From: an uncultured Bacteroidota bacterium
GTDB taxonomy: Bacteria > Bacteroidota > Bacteroidia > Chitinophagales > Chitinophagaceae
NCBI GenBank assembly: GCA_903927185.1
Contig: CAIYLW010000039.1
Span: 1-37,289, forward strand
Direction: 5' to 3'
Length of the DNA stretch: 37,289 bases
The position numbers and the translations under genes were made by a program. Shown in pieces: positions 33,045-37,289 of this stretch (the stretch's first letter is position 1; the number at the start of each line of letters is the position of its first letter). The notes beneath the pieces were generated by a model that had not been told where the DNA came from, searched no databases, and saw nothing but the letters and a program-made list of their open reading frames with translations.

Positions 33045-36000
33045 TTATTCTTCCTCATCAAAGCTCATCGCTTCGCGGGTTGTAGCCAATACTTCGTATT
33101 CTTCTTTGCTTCCAACAATCATGTTGTCGAACTCTTTCTGACCAGAACCAGCAGGAATTAAGTGACCCGTAATTACGTTCTCTTTCAATCCTAACATTAA
33201 GTCTGTTTTACCTTGAATAGCAGCCTGACTCAATACTTTGGTAGTTTCCTGGAATGATGCAGCTGAGATCCAGCTTTGTACACCCAATGAAGCTTTTGTG
33301 ATACCCAATAATACTGGAGTTGCAGTTGCAGGTTTAGCATCCCTAACTTCTACTAGTTTTCTGTCGCTTCTACGAAGGATAGAATTTTCTTCGCGGAATT
33401 CACGAACAGTAACAATCTGACCAGCTTTGAATTTGGTGCTCTCGCCAGATTCGGTTACTACTTTCTTATCGTAGATACGGTCGTTCTCTTCAATAAAATC
33501 GAAGCGATCTTCCAAGTCTTCCTCTAAGAATTTAGTATCCCCTGCATCAACGATTTCAACCTTCTTCATCATCTGACGAACAATCACTTCTACGTGCTTA
33601 TCATTGATCTTCACACCCTGTAAACGGTAAACCTCTTGGATTTCGTTAACAACGTATTCTTGAACAGCGAATGGACCTTTGATTGTTAAGATATCTGCAG
33701 GAGCAATTTGTCCGTCAGACATTGGCGTACCAGCTTTCACAAAGTCACCATCTTGCACCAAGATCTGGCGAGTCAATGGAACTAAGTATTTCTTCACCAT
33801 TCCGTCTCTCGACTCAACGATGATTTCACGGTTACCACGTTTAACGTTACCAAATGCAACTACACCATCGATTTCACAAACAATCGCTGGGTTACCCGGA
33901 TTACGTGCTTCAAACAATTCAGTTACACGAGGTAGACCTCCAGTGATATCTCTTAATTTACCTAACACACGTGGTATTTTCACCAACACCTGTCCGGCTT
34001 TAACATCATCACCTTCTTCTACTCCGATATGTGATCCAACAGGTAAGTTATAGTGCTTGGTTTCTTTGCCACCTTCTACAACAATTGTTGGGATCTTAGT
34101 TTTATCTTTTGTTTCGATAACCACTTTTTCTCTGTGACCAGTTTGCTCATCTGCTTCATCGCGGTAAGTAACACCGTCAATAACATCAGAGAACTTAATA
34201 GCTCCATTTACTTCAGCAACGATTACGTTGTTGAATGGATCCCAAGTACAAATCACATCACCTTTCTTAACCACTTGTCCGTCTTTCACGTTTAAAGTTG
34301 CACCGTAAGGAACGTTATTAGTAATCATCAAACGATCGTTCTTCACATCCATGATACGAACCTCACCAGTACGACCAATTACGATACGAACTTTGTTTCC
34401 TTCGTTATTGATTGCATCCACCGTTCTTAAACCATCGAATTGAATAGTACCATCAAACTTAGCGTTCAATGTTGATTCGATATTTGAAGATCCGGCAACA
34501 CCACCCACGTGGAAAGTACGTAATGTTAACTGTGTACCCGGCTCTCCGATTGATTGTGCAGCAATGATACCTACAGCATCACCACGTTGCGCAATATATC
34601 CGGTAGCAAGGTTTTTACCATAACATTTAACACAAACACCACGCTTCGCTTCGCAAGTTAATACAGAACGAATCTCAACGGTTTCAATACCACTGTCTTC
34701 GATTTGTTTAGCAATATCATGAGAAATTTCTTCACCAGCGACGATGATCAATTCTTCCGTTACAGGATGGTAAACATTATGTAAAGAAGTACGACCTTCA
34801 ATTCTATCTGCTAATGGTTCAATCACATCTTCATTATCTTTCAATGCTGAAGTTGCATTACCACGTAAAGTACCACAATCATCATCTGCAATAACAACGT
34901 CTTGCGATACGTCAACCAAACGACGAGTTAAGTAACCCGCATCCGCAGTTTTCAAAGCTGTATCCGCCAAACCTTTACGAGCTCCGTGTGTAGAGATAAA
35001 GTAATCCAATACGTTTAGTCCACCTTTAAAGTTAGACAAGATCGGATTTTCAATAACTTCAGATCCAGAGCTACCACTCTTACGAGGTTTAGCCATCAAT
35101 CCACGAATACCTACCAGCTGTTTAACCTGTGTTTTACTACCACGGGCACCAGAATCCAACATCATGTAAACTGAGTTGAAACCTTGCTTATCGGTTGCCA
35201 TTTCTTTAATCAGAGTTTCTGTGATACGAGTGTCTACACGGCTCCAGATATCGATTACTTGGTTATAACGTTCGTTATTAGTAATCAATCCCATATTATA
35301 GTTTTCCCAAACTTCGTCAACTTCTAATTTAGCATTATCCAATAACTGATCACGTAAATCTGGAACAATCAAGTCATTAACACTAAAGCTCAATCCACCA
35401 CGGAATGCCATACGGAATCCAAGTGTTTTGATATCATCCAAAAACTTAGCCGTTTTTGGAACGTCAGTAATTTTGATGATATCTCCGATAATTTCACGAA
35501 GATTCTTTTTAGTTAATAGTGCATTGATATAACCAACTTCTACTGGTACATGTTGATTAAATAACACGCGACCAACAGTTGTTTCAATCAATTTCAAACT
35601 AAGTTTAGCATTTTCACGCACCATTGTTCTTACACGAATGTTTGCATGAAGGTCAACTACTCTTTCATTGTAGGCAATCACAACTTCATCCATGTTGTAA
35701 AATGCCATACCGCCACCTTTTATAGTTTCTGTGTCGGTTGTTTTCTTACCCTTGGTCATGTAATACAATCCCAACACCATGTCCTGAGAAGGAAGAGTGA
35801 TTGGTGTACCATTTTGCGGGTTCAAAATATTGTGTGAAGACAACATCAATAACTGGGCTTCCAAAATTGCTGCATTGCTTAAAGGCACGTGCACCGCCAT
35901 CTGGTCACCATCGAAATCGGCGTTGAACGAAGAAGTTACCAACGGGTGTAACTGAATCGCTTTTCCTTCTACTAATTTTGGCTGGAAAGCCTGGATAGAT

Positions 36001-37289
36001 AAACGGTGCAATGTTGGGGCACGGTTTAGCATGATCGGATGGCCTTTCAATATATTTTCAAGAATATCCCAAACAACTGCTTCTTTACGATCTACTAATT
36101 TCTTAGCGCTCTTCACAGTTTTTACAATACCTCTTTCAATTAATTTGCGAATAACAAATGGCTTAAATAATTCCGCAGCCATATCTTTTGGCAAACCGCA
36201 TTCGTGTATTTTCAATTCAGGTCCTACAACAATTACAGAACGTCCGGAATAATCCACACGCTTACCTAATAAGTTCTGACGGAAACGTCCTTGCTTACCT
36301 TTCAATACATCGCTCAAAGATTTTAATGCACGTCCACCTTCTGCTTTAACAGCATTTGATTTACGGCTATTATCGAACAATGAATCGATTGCTTCTTGTA
36401 ACATACGTTTTTCATTACGTAAGATTACTTCAGGAGCTTTGATCTCTAACAAACGCTTTAAACGGTTGTTACGGATAATTACACGACGGTATAAATCATT
36501 CAAATCAGAAGATGCGAAACGGCCACCATCCAATGGTACCAATGGGCGCAATTCTGGAGGAATAACTGGAATATACTGCATTACCATCCACTCAGGGCGG
36601 TTGGTGATACGCGTACTAGCATCACGGAATGATTCCACCACGCTCAAACGCTTTAAGGCATCTGCTTTACGTTGTTGAGAAGTTTCAGTTGCTGCTGCAT
36701 TACGCAAAGAGAAACTCAAACCGTCCAAATCAATTCTTTCTAAAAGAGCGTGAACTGCTTCAGCACCCATTTTAGCAATAAATTTTTGTGGATCATCATC
36801 AGGTAAATACTGATTTTCTTTTGGCATATTATCCAGGATATCTAAGTATTCTTCTTCCGTAAGAAGATCACCCATATTCATGTCTTTGATACCACCCTGA
36901 ATAACCACATATCTTTCGTAGTAAACGATTGTTTCTAATTTCTTAGAACTCATTCCTAACAAATAACCAATCTTGTTGGGCAAACTTTTGAAGTACCAGA
37001 TGTGAACAACTGGAACAACTAATTTGATATGACCCATGCGCTCGCGACGCACTTTCTTTTCAGTTACTTCAACACCACAACGGTCACACACGATGCCCTT
37101 ATAACGGATACGCTTATACTTTCCGCAAGCACATTCGTAGTCCTTTACTGGTCCGAAGATTCTTTCACAAAACAAACCATCACGCTCCGGTTTATAAGTA
37201 CGGTAGTTAATGGTTTCAGGCTTTAGTACTTCACCAAAGCTTCTTTCCAGAATACTATCTGGAGAAGCCAGACTGATAGTGATCTGTGA
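33045..37289 (-). CDS. rpoC: DNA-directed RNA polymerase subunit beta-prime, 5' end outside window
   Basis: This is the catalytic beta-prime subunit of RNA polymerase. The frame is open to the window edge: 38 further codons upstream of 37175 read [19 protein letters not shown] and [19 protein letters not shown] (the TTG there encodes an internal Leu, not a start), so only the first few residues are missing. The first zinc site is in [20 protein letters not shown]. The active-site Mg-binding motif is [14 protein letters not shown]. The second zinc site is in [13 protein letters not shown], followed by [24 protein letters not shown]. About 1,414 residues are visible, the usual Bacteroidota size. 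rpoB is expected beyond the right edge, upstream on this strand. Confidence 0.98.
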   Translation of the reverse strand, partial: SQITISLASPDSILERSFGEVLKPETINYRTYKPERDGLFCERIFGPVKDYECACGKYKRIRYKGIVCDRCGVEVTEKKVRRERMGHIKLVVPVVHIWYFKSLPNKIGYLLGMSSKKLETIVYYERYVVIQGGIKDMNMGDLLTEEEYLDILDNMPKENQYLPDDDPQKFIAKMGAEAVHALLERIDLDGLSFSLRNAAATETSQQRKADALKRLSVVESFRDASTRITNRPEWMVMQYIPVIPPELRPLVPLDGGRFASSDLNDLYRRVIIRNNRLKRLLEIKAPEVILRNEKRMLQEAIDSLFDNSRKSNAVKAEGGRALKSLSDVLKGKQGRFRQNLLGKRVDYSGRSVIVVGPELKIHECGLPKDMAAELFKPFVIRKLIERGIVKTVKSAKKLVDRKEAVVWDILENILKGHPIMLNRAPTLHRLSIQAFQPKLVEGKAIQLHPLVTSSFNADFDGDQMAVHVPLSNAAILEAQLLMLSSHNILNPQNGTPITLPSQDMVLGLYYMTKGKKTTDTETIKGGGMAFYNMDEVVIAYNERVVDLHANIRVRTMVRENAKLSLKLIETTVGRVLFNQHVPVEVGYINALLTKKNLREIIGDIIKITDVPKTAKFLDDIKTLGFRMAFRGGLSFSVNDLIVPDLRDQLLDNAKLEVDEVWENYNMGLITNNERYNQVIDIWSRVDTRITETLIKEMATDKQGFNSVYMMLDSGARGSKTQVKQLVGIRGLMAKPRKSGSSGSEVIENPILSNFKGGLNVLDYFISTHGARKGLADTALKTADAGYLTRRLVDVSQDVVIADDDCGTLRGNATSALKDNEDVIEPLADRIEGRTSLHNVYHPVTEELIIVAGEEISHDIAKQIEDSGIETVEIRSVLTCEAKRGVCVKCYGKNLATGYIAQRGDAVGIIAAQSIGEPGTQLTLRTFHVGGVAGSSNIESTLNAKFDGTIQFDGLRTVDAINNEGNKVRIVIGRTGEVRIMDVKNDRLMITNNVPYGATLNVKDGQVVKKGDVICTWDPFNNVIVAEVNGAIKFSDVIDGVTYRDEADEQTGHREKVVIETKDKTKIPTIVVEGGKETKHYNLPVGSHIGVEEGDDVKAGQVLVKIPRVLGKLRDITGGLPRVTELFEARNPGNPAIVCEIDGVVAFGNVKRGNREIIVESRDGMVKKYLVPLTRQILVQDGDFVKAGTPMSDGQIAPADILTIKGPFAVQEYVVNEIQEVYRLQGVKINDKHVEVIVRQMMKKVEIVDAGDTKFLEEDLEDRFDFIEENDRIYDKKVVTESGESTKFKAGQIVTVREFREENSILRRSDRKLVEVRDAKPATATPVLLGITKASLGVQSWISAASFQETTKVLSQAAIQGKTDLMLGLKENVITGHLIPAGSGQKEFDNMIVGSKEEYEVLATTREAMSFDEEE

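Noticed and set aside
33238..37226. Several open frames on the + strand across rpoC
   Set aside because: They are antisense shadows of the strongly conserved rpoC reading frame, with no recognisable domains.
1..37289. CRISPR array, tRNA/rRNA genes, insertion sequences or prophage genes
   Set aside because: I found no regularly spaced repeats, no tRNA-like cloverleaf with CCA-type end, and no transposase, integrase or phage structural proteins among the reading frames.

Overview
The window looks like a chromosomal segment of a low-GC Bacteroidota, most likely Chitinophagales/Chitinophagaceae. The evidence is the AT-rich sequence, starts without Shine-Dalgarno sites, occasional TAnnTTTG-type promoter elements, the Bacteroidota-type RpoC, and families common in that group (DUF1080, DUF4833, FabV, SulP with a DUF1003 neighbour, OmpH/Skp). 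The lineage is an inference. I see no rRNA, tRNA, CRISPR array, transposase, integrase or plasmid gene, and no gene-free stretch longer than 300 bases.

Region 1 (1-6996, + strand) begins with a quinone-oxidoreductase/MaoC-hydratase fusion gene and an acyl-CoA dehydrogenase. These are followed by three surface-polymer genes: a Gfo/Idh/MocA oxidoreductase, a polyprenyl-phosphate sugar transferase and a FemAB/GNAT-like protein. Region 2 (7028-8392, - strand) holds a secreted DUF4833 protein and a GNAT acetyltransferase that starts with TTG.

Region 3 (8437-18879) is the centrepiece, a compact divergent [NiFe]-hydrogenase locus. Leftward lie the small subunit (hyaA), large subunit (hyaB), cytochrome b (hyaC) and maturation protease (hyaD), followed by a hairpin terminator. 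Rightward lie a 63-residue membrane protein with a HupE-like AHPGHG motif, then hypA, hypB, hypF, hypC, hypD and hypE. The small subunit carries all six cysteines of the O2-tolerant [4Fe-3S] proximal cluster, at exactly the spacing of E. coli hydrogenase-1. A Tat signal and the cytochrome b indicate a periplasm-facing, membrane-bound uptake enzyme feeding electrons to quinone (group 1d-like). The divergent intergenic region holds a perfect 10-bp inverted repeat that could be a shared operator.

Region 4 (19003-21868) contains an AldB/AcoD-type aldehyde dehydrogenase, its usual DUF779 partner, and a convergent AraC-family regulator whose stop codon overlaps the DUF779 stop. Region 5 (22003-37289, - strand) is a long co-directional run. 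Read in the direction of transcription it is rpoC (truncated by the window edge), ompH/skp, an APC amino-acid permease, a heptose-7-phosphate kinase, ispD, an SRPBCC protein, a DUF1080 protein, a DUF1801 protein, an outer-membrane protein, a DUF1003 protein, a SulP transporter, fabV and a diheme cytochrome c. Hairpin terminators separate several of these units.
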